Source: a bacterium | GTDB taxonomy: Bacteria; Blakebacterota; Blakebacteria; Blakebacterales; Blakebacteraceae | Assembly (NCBI GenBank): GCA_025774615.1 | Contig: JALGVQ010000028.1 | Coordinates: 1 to 18,263 of the forward strand | Reading direction: 5' to 3' | DNA: 18,263 nt | Part shown: in pieces, positions 8,436 through 16,265 of the stretch | Position numbering within the stretch: the first letter of the stretch is position 1 | Layout of the letters: each line of letters starts with the position of its first letter | Program-made: the position numbers and the translations under genes | The notes under the pieces: model-generated | Seen by the model: the letters and a program-made list of their open reading frames with translations, nothing else | What the model was told of the DNA's origin: nothing | The model's database searches: none

Positions 8436-9242
8436 CTACTTCTGGTAGATGTGCATGCCGATGCGCCGGATGCAGGCCATCTCCTCCTCGTCGAGGGGCC
8501 CGGCGTCCAGGGCCTTGAGATTGTCTTCCATCTGTTCTGCGTTGGAGGGACCTGTTAAACAGACGTTCACGTCGGGATGCGAGAGAACGAAGCGGTAGCA
8601 GTCGACCGGTGCCGGCGGGTGTTCGCCTGCCGGCATGAGCTTGGGCTTGAGGAGCTTGCGCCAGCAGGTGGCGGTGTAGATCCCGATGCCCGGACGGTTT
8701 TCCAGCGGTAAGTGTGGGAAGATGTCCTGTTCAGCTCCTGTGTGCACGGCGTTGTAGCGGATATGAAAGAAATCCACCGGCGCTTTCACCTCTCCACGGG
8801 CAATCTTTCCGAAGAGGGGCCGCTCATGGCTGGACATCCCCACGAAACGCACCTTGCCGCTGTTCTTGAGCTGCTCAACCCGGTCGGTGATCTTCGGGCT
8901 CATGGGCTTGCGTACGTCCTGGAACAGCAGATCGACCCACTCGAGCCTGAGTTTCTTCAACCAGCGCTCTACGTAGTTTTCATAGTTTTTATAGCGGAAG
9001 CCCCTAAAAAACGGCTTTGCCAGCACGATACGCAGCTCGTCACGGTGGCTGGGCGCCAGGTTGTGGATGGCCTGCACGATGTTGCCCAGTTTGAGCAGGG
9101 GGGAGATGTAGAGATAGTTGATCCCGTATTCGTGGAAGGCCTTCTCGATGGAGGCGGTGGGCACACCGTAGCCCTGTGCCAGTCCGATCCTGCTCACCTT
9201 CAACCCGGTCCGGCCATAGGTGACGTGCTGCTTAAAGTCCAT
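8436..9242 (-). CDS. Divergent aldo/keto-reductase-like protein with altered catalytic tetrad
   Basis: The 268-residue product opens like an AKR (YGRTGLKVSRIGL) and keeps the barrel landmarks WVDLL and SGKVRFVGMSSHERP. The catalytic tetrad is mostly missing. The usual DTAxxYG is replaced by YISPLLK, so Asp becomes Y45 and Tyr becomes L50. The usual His is D109 in DLLFQDVRK. Only the Lys, K76 in LAKPFF, seems kept. The motif RYNAVHTGAEQDIFPHL (162-178) and the SHPDVNVCLTGP segment match, from memory, an uncharacterised AKR-like subfamily. Ordinary NADPH carbonyl reduction is therefore doubtful. The start at ATG 9242 follows a strong GGGAGGA at 5 nt; a GTG at 9281 is in frame but lacks a leader. 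It is followed 4 nt later by the MDR gene, suggesting a functional pair. Confidence 0.85.
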   Translation of the reverse strand: MDFKQHVTYGRTGLKVSRIGLAQGYGVPTASIEKAFHEYGINYLYISPLLKLGNIVQAIHNLAPSHRDELRIVLAKPFFRGFRYKNYENYVERWLKKLRLEWVDLLFQDVRKPMSPKITDRVEQLKNSGKVRFVGMSSHERPLFGKIARGEVKAPVDFFHIRYNAVHTGAEQDIFPHLPLENRPGIGIYTATCWRKLLKPKLMPAGEHPPAPVDCYRFVLSHPDVNVCLTGPSNAEQMEDNLKALDAGPLDEEEMACIRRIGMHIYQK

Positions 9243-9247
9243 CAATG

Positions 9248-9254
9248 TCCTCCC
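9248..9254 (-). promoter_or_regulatory. Ribosome binding site of the AKR-like gene
   Basis: GGGAGGA on the minus strand, 5 nt before ATG 9242, is the strongest Shine-Dalgarno in this block. It decides the start in favour of 9242 over the in-frame GTG at 9281. Confidence 0.65.
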
Positions 9255-9345
9255 ATTGGTCTTGCCCGTGTTGACGGCCACAATCCGCCAGACTGCCGTT
9301 ACGTGTCCACCTGAAACCCGTAAGAGGCGCGGGCCGGGGTGCCGC

Positions 9346-12306
9346 CTACTGCTTCTTCTCCAGTCGTTTCAACTCCGCGTCGCGTGCAAGGAAACTCTTG
9401 CCCTCGGTGATCCAGGGTTCGGCTGGTTCACCCTTCAGATAGTGCCCGAACCAGGCCAGGATGCGCTGCTGGTAGTCCCGCTGGTTCTCCTCCTGACGCA
9501 GGCCGTGATCTTCCCCCAGGTAACCGAGCATCACGACGTTCCTCTTTGCGCGCCGGGCGATGTTGTAGAGCATGATGCTCTGGTACCAGGCAATGATACC
9601 ATCTTCGTCGCCGGCTTCCAGCAGGAGCGGGACGGTCATCTGGTGGGCGTTGTAGACGGCTGAATTGTCGATATAGGCCTGCAGGTCCTCATAGAGGGCG
9701 ACCTCCATGCGCTCCTGTCCCGTCTCGATGTGATCGGTCTCCGCAACACCCGAACCCCAGTGATGGTCGCCGTAGTAGCTGACCAGATCGGTGATGGGAG
9801 CTCCGGCGACCGCCGCGGCGAACATGCCGTGGGTGTTCGTCGCGACGAAGGAGGTGTTGAAACCACCCATGGAATGGCCGATGATGCCGATCCGTTCAGG
9901 ATCCACCACGCCCATCTCGATCACCTTCTCCACGGCCGCTCCGATACACTCCACCACCGACCAGCCCGGCTGCCGCATCCTGAAGACGATATCAGGCTGC
10001 AGAACGAAGTACCCCTGGCTCATGAATACGGCGGTGTTGTAGTAACTGCGGTCCGACGGCGCCACGTAGCGGTGGACGTTCTGGGAAAGTAGTTCGTAGT
10101 TGTAGACGATCATGGGGTATTGCTTCCCCGGCACATACCCAGCCGGGTAGATCAATGAACCCTGGAGCCTTCGGCCCTTGTCGGTCACGTACTCGATCAA
10201 CTCGCTGCGACCCCATGCGAAATCGCTCTGGAACGGATTGGTCGTCGTCACCTGCCTGGCATTGCTCAGGTCGGGGCCCGCAACGAAGATGTCGGGTGAA
10301 TCATCATAGGCCTGTACAATGTACCCGTACACGTCGGCATCTTCGGCCTTCGCAAGCGATCCCACATTATTGTCCAGCCAGACCAGGCGCTCGACCCCCC
10401 TGCGAGGACGGAGAAGCCCGTAGCCCGATCGTTTCGTCCATTCCCCATACAGGCTGAAATACATGGGTTTGTCGAGATCGACCCACTCATAGCCCCGGGA
10501 CGACGAGCCGGAGGCTCCCCTGCCCCCCCGGTCAGGCCTGATCAGCCGATGCCGGACCTGCTGAGAAGCACCATCGGTCAGACGCTCGGCACCCGATCCG
10601 TCCGCCGCGACCGACCATAGGTCGTATTTGTCGTAGAGGAGAACGGTGGCATCATCTTCGGTCCAGCCGGCAACACCGAACGGCGGCTTCTGGAGATTAT
10701 CCGGATATACCTTGGAGGTCTGGTCCGATTCTTCATTGATGAAGGACACCGGAGCGGATGCGGTAATGTTCGTGACAGCCCGGGTGGCCAGATCGATCGT
10801 CCAGTAGTGACCATCGTCCAGGAAGAGCAGATACTCTCCCCCCGGGCTCGCCTGAACATACCGGTCATTGATGTTCTCCATGAGCAGGGTGCGGTCGCCG
10901 GTGGTGATGTCCTGAAGATAGAGATCGGCACCACGACGACCGATCGATCGCTCAAACGCATACTTCGACCACTCAGCCACGAAGGCGAAGTCCGTATGCG
11001 GGATGGGCGTCACCCGCTCTTCGATCAGGTCCTGGCCCAACTGCACGAACTCACCACTCTCGAGGTGCCAGGCGGCCAGCATGTTCCTTTGCCGATCCTG
11101 ACGCGCATGGACCTTCTGCCAGGGCATGACGAAGACGTCGGTCCAGTGCCATATCTCCACGGTCGAGGGATCATCCGAACCAGCACCCTCATCCCCTTCT
11201 GCCCCTTCCTCTCCTTCCTCCCCTTCTTCCCCTTCTTCCAATGGTACGATCGTTTCCTCCCATTCCGCGATCCCGAGAAAGATCGTGTCGCCGTCCGGCG
11301 ACCAGGAGAGCCCCCGCCAGGTGACGGTCCGCATGCCTGCCGGGAAGGCAGCGTCGGACGTGGGATCATAGGAGAATGTGGCTTCCCTTCTTCCGAGGCC
11401 GGTCCAGGCCAGAATGACTTCTGTGGGACCTTCTCTACCATCATCGTTCCTGCTGCGGAGCACCGCGAGATCGGGAGCATCATCCCGCCAGGTCAGGTTG
11501 GAATAATCAGCTTCAGAAGACTCCAGGACGCGCAGTTCGGACGTCTCCGGATCGAAGAGATGCACCCCGTTACCGATCCTGCCTCCGGCACTGATGAGCA
11601 TGGCCAGAAAGTGGCCGTCCTCATGGTCCTGCCAGGCGAACTGTGAAACATTACCGAACGTCATGTCCTGTCCGGTCGCAAGATCCCGAATGAGGATCGT
11701 GGCTCCCGGCTCTCCCTCATCCGCTCCACCCGTGCCACCCCGTGATGAATCCCTGCTCCTCTCAGCCGGGTAACGCCTCATGGCCAGCCAGGCGCCGTCG
11801 GGGCTGAACGTGAACAGGTTGATACCGTCGACCGTTGATGTCTCCCCCGTCTCGAGGTTCCTCAGACCGAGGTTGTTCTGAACCGGTCTGTCGCTTTCTC
11901 TCAGTCTCTCCGTCTCAGCTTCGGATCGACCGATCCGGTAGGCAATCCATTTCGAATCGGTCGAGTACACCGGCTGACTGCCGAATGCGATTACCTCCGT
12001 TGTGCCATCGGCGAGCTTTGTGAGCCGCAATTCGTTTTCCCGGTTGGTGCGATTGATTCCGTAAGCGATCCATCGGCCATCGGGCGAGAAGCCACCGCGA
12101 CTCCCACCACGGGAGAGAGACTCCCACTGGCCGTAGTCGGCGAAACCAGGCGGCTGCACATCCTGCCCTCGCTGCGCCTGAACCAGTATGGGCAGGAGGA
12201 AGAGGACGAATATTGCGGCTCCCAGTCCGTGGATCGGCCCGAGCTGGAAAGAAGAGAGAATAGAACGGATGCGGTTTCTGCGTTCTGGAACTGGACGGGT
12301 ATTCAT
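9346..12306 (-). CDS. S9 family (prolyl oligopeptidase-like) secreted serine peptidase
   Basis: This 986-residue protein starts with an Arg-rich N region, a hydrophobic core and LVQAQ (cleavage near residue 45), so it is exported. Residues about 60-690 contain WD/PD40-like propeller repeats such as GFSPDGRWIAYG. The alpha/beta-hydrolase domain begins near residue 719. The nucleophile is S812 in GHSMGG, the acid is probably D902 in AGDEDGII, and the histidine is H934 in EDHGL. S9 enzymes cleave short peptides, with the propeller excluding large substrates; acylaminoacyl-peptidase or dipeptidyl-peptidase activity is possible. An acidic Glu/Gly-rich insertion lies between propeller blades. The ATG at 12306 has AGGAG 9 nt upstream. 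It is the first gene of the minus-strand block, 103 bp before the AKR-like gene, and divergent from the secreted protein gene at 12506. Confidence 0.92.
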   Translation of the reverse strand: MNTRPVPERRNRIRSILSSFQLGPIHGLGAAIFVLFLLPILVQAQRGQDVQPPGFADYGQWESLSRGGSRGGFSPDGRWIAYGINRTNRENELRLTKLADGTTEVIAFGSQPVYSTDSKWIAYRIGRSEAETERLRESDRPVQNNLGLRNLETGETSTVDGINLFTFSPDGAWLAMRRYPAERSRDSSRGGTGGADEGEPGATILIRDLATGQDMTFGNVSQFAWQDHEDGHFLAMLISAGGRIGNGVHLFDPETSELRVLESSEADYSNLTWRDDAPDLAVLRSRNDDGREGPTEVILAWTGLGRREATFSYDPTSDAAFPAGMRTVTWRGLSWSPDGDTIFLGIAEWEETIVPLEEGEEGEEGEEGAEGDEGAGSDDPSTVEIWHWTDVFVMPWQKVHARQDRQRNMLAAWHLESGEFVQLGQDLIEERVTPIPHTDFAFVAEWSKYAFERSIGRRGADLYLQDITTGDRTLLMENINDRYVQASPGGEYLLFLDDGHYWTIDLATRAVTNITASAPVSFINEESDQTSKVYPDNLQKPPFGVAGWTEDDATVLLYDKYDLWSVAADGSGAERLTDGASQQVRHRLIRPDRGGRGASGSSSRGYEWVDLDKPMYFSLYGEWTKRSGYGLLRPRRGVERLVWLDNNVGSLAKAEDADVYGYIVQAYDDSPDIFVAGPDLSNARQVTTTNPFQSDFAWGRSELIEYVTDKGRRLQGSLIYPAGYVPGKQYPMIVYNYELLSQNVHRYVAPSDRSYYNTAVFMSQGYFVLQPDIVFRMRQPGWSVVECIGAAVEKVIEMGVVDPERIGIIGHSMGGFNTSFVATNTHGMFAAAVAGAPITDLVSYYGDHHWGSGVAETDHIETGQERMEVALYEDLQAYIDNSAVYNAHQMTVPLLLEAGDEDGIIAWYQSIMLYNIARRAKRNVVMLGYLGEDHGLRQEENQRDYQQRILAWFGHYLKGEPAEPWITEGKSFLARDAELKRLEKKQ
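11185..11239 (-). repeat. Short tandem GAAGAAGGG-type repeat encoding Glu-Glu-Gly units
   Basis: Within the S9 gene a purine-rich stretch on the coding strand encodes EEG repeated about four times, followed by the less regular AEGDEGAG. The 9-bp period is imperfect, so it has drifted from exact repetition. It keeps the reading frame and lies in the propeller part of the enzyme. Confidence 0.7.
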
Positions 12307-12505
12307 AGGACTCTGCTCCTACGTTTTGGTGCGCGTACCTGAAACTTGATTTATGGTCCGAGAATATCACTTCGCCGCGAACCGGTACAAGGCTGGGGGG
12401 CCCGGGTGCCGCCTCCAGTCTTGCCTGGAACTTCTTCATCCTGCTGATAGGATGGAGCCTTGAGTGCCGTTGGCTCTTTACGCGTGGGGGGGAGGGATTA
12501 CTGAG
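12307..12505. promoter_or_regulatory. Divergent intergenic region (promoters for S9 peptidase and secreted protein genes)
   Basis: This 199-bp region separates two divergently transcribed genes and must hold at least one promoter for each. On the minus strand TTGTAC (12390-12385) and TATTCT (12366-12361), separated by 18 bp, are a weak sigma70-like candidate about 50 bp before the S9 start. I see no convincing plus-strand promoter, palindrome or riboswitch-like structure. A run of seven G at 12486-12492 abuts the ribosome binding site of the downstream gene. Confidence 0.35.
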
Positions 12506-13171
12506 ATGCGCAATGTAAACAGATCTATCCTGCTCCTCATGTTCCTCCTGACTGTGGATTGTACTGATCAGAACCTCACCTCTCCTGAGGATTCACGGTA
12601 TATCACAGCGGCAGATGAACTGGAGGCGGTACTGGAGGCTGCGAGGCACGACAAGAGCGATTCGGAACTGGCCGGAATATATGCGCGCAATATCAGTCCG
12701 GACGGAACCATCGACCTCCTCCAGCCCGGAACCAGCCAGATGATCTACATCACCCAATCGGCCTCAGACTCATCCAACTCCTTTTATCTCGCCGTTTACA
12801 AAGCCGGTCCGACAAAACTGCCATTTGACATCAATACCCTGATCGGGATGGTCCAGGACACGGCGGCCAGGAATGTACTGGAAACAGCCTTCCAACTGCT
12901 GGGAAGGGTCCATATCGATCCATCCGTACACTACTCTGATAGTGACCTGATCATGACTGTCGTGAAAGATTATGAGGCGGCTGAGTCGTTCTACACCATC
13001 AACCAGGATGCTGTTACAGATCTGTACCTTATACCCAGTAAAACACTATCAGTCAGTGGCGTGGATAATTCAGCTGACTGGATCGCAAATCTCAGGTCTG
13101 AGACAGGAGACAATCTCGTCCTGCATATCAACACTCAGCTGGGCAATAAGGTCACAGTGATTTCCCGCTGA
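12506..13171 (+). CDS. Hypothetical secreted protein, possibly a lipoprotein
   Basis: I do not recognise this 221-residue protein. Residues 1-18 form a signal-peptide-like segment (MRNVNRS, then ILLLMFLLTV) followed by Cys at position 19. The residue before that Cys is Asp, which is poor for a lipobox, so lipidation is uncertain. The rest is a soluble-looking domain of mixed helix and strand without repeats, internal transmembrane segments or visible catalytic motifs; it ends in alternating hydrophobic residues suggestive of beta strands. ATG 12506 was chosen because GGAGG lies at 12491-12495 and the signal peptide starts there; an in-frame GTG at 12464 would add 14 unlikely residues. GC content appears nearer 50% than that of its neighbours. 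It is divergent from the S9 gene and converges with the serine hydrolase gene 32 bp downstream. Confidence 0.75.
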   Translation: MRNVNRSILLLMFLLTVDCTDQNLTSPEDSRYITAADELEAVLEAARHDKSDSELAGIYARNISPDGTIDLLQPGTSQMIYITQSASDSSNSFYLAVYKAGPTKLPFDINTLIGMVQDTAARNVLETAFQLLGRVHIDPSVHYSDSDLIMTVVKDYEAAESFYTINQDAVTDLYLIPSKTLSVSGVDNSADWIANLRSETGDNLVLHINTQLGNKVTVISR

Positions 13172-13203
13172 CGACTGGATCGAATCAGGCAGGGTTCTAT
13201 TGG

Positions 13204-14658
13204 TCAGGGCCGACGGTCAAACCTGAGGTTCTGCACCCTGCCCGCGTTCAGACGGAACCCTGTTATTGCGCCTTGTGCATCCCGGAAGAGGTTGAAGGTC
13301 TGGCCTGGAGTGCGCAGCACATCCTCGGAGCGGAGCGTAACCCTGCCGCCCATCCTGCCGGCGACCCGCAAGATGAGTTCACCTTCCTCCGGGACCAGTT
13401 CATAGACCACATCCAGTTCCCGGCTGTAGTAAGCACCCTGATACTGCGTCATGAGATCATCGGTGAGGAGAAGCGTTTCCGGGATCTCCATCGCCCTCCC
13501 GGCCGGTCTCTGCCGCTCGCCCGGCCGGTTCTGAGGTATCGGTTCCATCTCCCCTGCCAGATAGATGTCCGCCACCTGGCGAGCCAGGCGGCTGGGATTG
13601 ACGCTGCTGAGATTGGCGAGACAGATCACCGAGAACCTCTGCTCGGGGAAGCGGATCATATCAGCCCGGAAACCGACGAAGGACCCGCCATGGCTGACCA
13701 TCCTGAGTCCCCGGTAGGTCGAAACAGTGAGACCAGCAGCATAGGCCAGCTCGGTCCCGTCGTTGAGAATCCCGACCGTGTGCTGCTTCCTGAGGAGATC
13801 CTTTCTGCCGACCCGGTCCCCGTAGAAGTGGTGATCCCAGAGCAGCAGATCCTCGATGGTAGTGAAAACCCCGCCGTCCCCGATCATGCCGAGGGTCGTC
13901 ATGTTGATCCTGAAACCCTCCCCCGTTGGCGAGTATCCCGAGGCGCGTCCAGGTACGATCTCGGTGTGGTCATCGTGGAAGTGGGTATGCTCCATGCCCA
14001 GGGGCTCGAAGACCTTTTCCCGGGCGTACTCTCTCATACTCCTGCCCGTGATCCGCAGAACTATCTGGGAGAGCAGGAAGTACCCGGAGTTGCTGTACAG
14101 ATGCTGGTCACCCGGCGGGAAATTGAGCTCCTGCTGCCGGGCGATCATCGCCACTACCTCCTCGTCGGTAAAGAAATCGTCGCCACGTTTGCCGGCGAGA
14201 TCCATGAGGGTGAGGTAATCCCGAACACCGCTGGTATGGTGGATCAGATGTCTCACCGTGACGGGAGCAGGGTACTCGGGTATTTCGGGAAAAAAGCGGT
14301 GGATATCATCATCGAGGGAGAGCTTCCCCTCCTCCTCCAGCAGCAGGATACAGAGGGCCGTGAACTGCTTGGAGGTGGAGCCGATCCGGAATACTGATCG
14401 GGGTGTGATCGGAATGCTGTGTTCCAGGTCAGCCATGCCGTACCCGCGGGCGTAGATGAGCTCGCCATCCTGTATCACCCCGAGGGCGCAGCCCGGTGAA
14501 TCAGATCGATCCCAGTCGGAGAAGAGGGTATCAACCCGCGCCTCGAGGGTGCCGGTCGACTGCTGCGCGACCAGCAAGGTTGCAGAACCTGCTGATATCA
14601 GCAGCACAGCTAGCATGAATACCGGCGTGAACCGGTGGATATCGCCTGTTGCACGCAT
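13204..14658 (-). CDS. Serine hydrolase, class C beta-lactamase / S12 family, secreted
   Basis: The 484-residue protein has a signal peptide (hydrophobic core about 13-29, ending near VAQQ) and the three hallmark elements of the family: SxxK as S94-T-S-K97, YxN as Y188-S-N190, and HGG at 323-325 in place of KTG. This family covers class C beta-lactamases, DD-peptidases, D-aminopeptidases and esterases acting in the periplasm. About 110 residues after the catalytic domain (about 375-484) form an extra C-terminal beta-rich domain, common in the non-beta-lactamase members. Resistance function should therefore not be assumed. The ATG at 14658 has AAGGAG 7 nt upstream. It begins 17 bp after the D-aminoacylase-like gene stop, so the two are almost certainly co-transcribed. 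No terminator is visible after it. Confidence 0.9.
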   Translation of the reverse strand: MRATGDIHRFTPVFMLAVLLISAGSATLLVAQQSTGTLEARVDTLFSDWDRSDSPGCALGVIQDGELIYARGYGMADLEHSIPITPRSVFRIGSTSKQFTALCILLLEEEGKLSLDDDIHRFFPEIPEYPAPVTVRHLIHHTSGVRDYLTLMDLAGKRGDDFFTDEEVVAMIARQQELNFPPGDQHLYSNSGYFLLSQIVLRITGRSMREYAREKVFEPLGMEHTHFHDDHTEIVPGRASGYSPTGEGFRINMTTLGMIGDGGVFTTIEDLLLWDHHFYGDRVGRKDLLRKQHTVGILNDGTELAYAAGLTVSTYRGLRMVSHGGSFVGFRADMIRFPEQRFSVICLANLSSVNPSRLARQVADIYLAGEMEPIPQNRPGERQRPAGRAMEIPETLLLTDDLMTQYQGAYYSRELDVVYELVPEEGELILRVAGRMGGRVTLRSEDVLRTPGQTFNLFRDAQGAITGFRLNAGRVQNLRFDRRP

Positions 14659-14675
14659 TCAGATTCTCCTTGATA

Positions 14676-16208
14676 TCACGGCCGGCGCAGAACCTGGCCG
14701 GGATACTCGCCCAGGGACACGCCGCTGTGAAACACGAGCGTGCCGTTGACACACACCCACTCGATCCCGTTCGAGAGCAGCTCGGGATCATCGGTGGTTG
14801 CCAGGTCAAGCACCGTGGCGGGATCGAACAGGACCAGATCAGCGAAATACCCGGGTCGGATCATGCCCCTCGAGGCGAGACCGGCGTTCGCAGCCGACAG
14901 TGATGTCATCTTCCGTACGGCCTCTTCCAGACTGAGCGCTCCATGCTCCCTGACATATCGGCCCAGGACCCGCGGGAAGGCACCGAAGCTGCGCGGGTGT
15001 CCGCCACCGAGGGATCCATCGGTACCGATACCGGCATAGGGCCAGGCCATCAGTTCCCGTACGTCCTCCTCCGACATGCTCGTGCCGATTACGCTCTCCG
15101 CCCCACCCCTCCCCCCCCGCCTGGAATCCATGATGAGATCGATCAGGGTGGTAACGGGATCGGTACCCCTCATCTCCGCGATCTCGGCAACCGTCTTCCC
15201 CACGCAAGTCGAATCAGGCCCGTACTCAGCCATGAGAAGACCCTCAGCCGGGGTCACCTCACTCAGCACAAAGGCGGCTGATTCCCTATTCTCGAAATCG
15301 CGCTCGGGGAAGAGAACGGTCAGTGAAGACTGCCAGTAGGTGTAGGGGTAGAGGTCGCCAGTGATCTCGACCCCCTCGGCGCGCGCCGTGTCGAGTCTTT
15401 CGATGAGACGTCCCGCCTGGCCCCACAGGGAGAGCATCGCCAGCTTCATGTGTGAGATGTGGACCGGAATGGCAGCCCTTTCGCCGATGGTGATGATCTC
15501 CTCCACCGACTGCCACAGGTTCCGGTCCTCGCTCCGCATGTGGCTGACATACCGACCACCATATCCCGCCGCTACCCGGGCGAGTTCGACAACCTCTTCA
15601 GTCGTCGAGTATATGCCCGGGTCGTATTCCAGGCCGGTCGAGAGCCCCAGGGCGCCCGCTCTCATCTCCTCATGGAGGAGTTCGATCATCGCGGTGATCT
15701 CATCATCGGTCGCAGCCCGCTGATAGTCATCACGCATCACCCGCCTTCTCAGCGTCCCGTGCCCGACCAGGGAAGCAATGTTGACAGCCGCCGGTTCGCG
15801 GTCCAGCCGGCCGAAGAGATCGCTCAGGGGGAACACCGAGCCACCGCACTGTCCCGTGACCACGGTAGTGATACCCTGGCTCACACAGGCCAGGGCTTCC
15901 CGCTGCCTGAACAATCCCCGATCCACGTGGCTGTGGCTGTCGATAAAGCCCGGCGCGATCACTTTCCCTCCGGCATCTACGATCGCATCTCTCCGTCTCT
16001 TCCTCAACCTGCCGACGGCAGTGATCCTGTCACCTTTGATCCGGACACTGCCGGTGAAGGCCGGCGCTCCACTGCCGTCTACTACCAGGGCATTGAAGAT
16101 GAGGGTGCTGTGGAGCGGAGTGGATGTTGATGTTAAGAGGATGAGGGCGATTACTCCCGGAAGAAGAACACCGGATGAAATCAACACTGTCCTTCGCATA
16201 CGTTCCAT
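14676..16208 (-). CDS. N-acyl-D-amino-acid deacylase-like amidohydrolase
   Basis: This 510-residue metal-dependent amidohydrolase has the D-aminoacylase signature order: GFIDSHSHVD (H92, H94), TGQCGGS with the conserved metal-bridging C121, SLVGHGTLR, LSTGLEYDPGIYS, VSHMRSE, HISHMK and GTDGS. Known family members remove acyl groups from N-acyl-D-amino acids; some relatives act on dipeptides or other amides, so the substrate is a prediction. An N-terminal hydrophobic segment (about residues 7-26) suggests export or membrane anchoring, whereas many D-aminoacylases are cytoplasmic. A Gly/Arg-rich run (RRGGRGG, about residue 363) interrupts the C-terminal half. ATG 16208 is preferred because AGAGAGG lies 5 nt upstream; an adjacent GTG at 16211 would be only 2 nt from it. 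It sits between a YtcJ-like amidohydrolase (57 bp gap) and the serine hydrolase (17 bp gap). Confidence 0.88.
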   Translation of the reverse strand: MERMRRTVLISSGVLLPGVIALILLTSTSTPLHSTLIFNALVVDGSGAPAFTGSVRIKGDRITAVGRLRKRRRDAIVDAGGKVIAPGFIDSHSHVDRGLFRQREALACVSQGITTVVTGQCGGSVFPLSDLFGRLDREPAAVNIASLVGHGTLRRRVMRDDYQRAATDDEITAMIELLHEEMRAGALGLSTGLEYDPGIYSTTEEVVELARVAAGYGGRYVSHMRSEDRNLWQSVEEIITIGERAAIPVHISHMKLAMLSLWGQAGRLIERLDTARAEGVEITGDLYPYTYWQSSLTVLFPERDFENRESAAFVLSEVTPAEGLLMAEYGPDSTCVGKTVAEIAEMRGTDPVTTLIDLIMDSRRGGRGGAESVIGTSMSEEDVRELMAWPYAGIGTDGSLGGGHPRSFGAFPRVLGRYVREHGALSLEEAVRKMTSLSAANAGLASRGMIRPGYFADLVLFDPATVLDLATTDDPELLSNGIEWVCVNGTLVFHSGVSLGEYPGQVLRRP

Positions 16209-16213
16209 CACAA

Positions 16214-16220
16214 CCTCTCT
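16214..16220 (-). promoter_or_regulatory. Ribosome binding site of the D-aminoacylase-like gene
   Basis: AGAGAGG on the minus strand, 5 nt before ATG 16208. The spacing favours the ATG over the adjacent GTG at 16211. Confidence 0.5.
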
Positions 16221-16265
16221 GAAGAGCTCAAGGATGGTGGTCGTACTCCTGACAGCTGGGAAAGG

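Noticed and set aside
10807-11646. 279-codon open frame on the plus strand
   Set aside because: It is antisense to the S9 gene and includes the Phe/Pro-rich complement of the Glu-Glu-Gly repeat.
13172-13203. Bidirectional terminator between the convergent secreted protein and serine hydrolase genes
   Set aside because: No stable stem followed by a T-run can be found on either strand in these 32 bp.
13273-14397. 374-codon open frame on the plus strand
   Set aside because: It is antisense to the serine hydrolase gene that has SxxK, YxN and HGG motifs; the frame follows third-position GC bias.
13204-14658. Antibiotic-resistance beta-lactamase
   Set aside because: The third motif is HGG and not KTG, and an extra C-terminal domain is present; this is typical of the broad S12/esterase relatives and not of AmpC enzymes.
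16212-16224. Small hairpin CTCT-TCAG-AGAG overlapping the ribosome binding site of the D-aminoacylase-like gene
   Set aside because: A four-base-pair stem is too weak to claim translational control.
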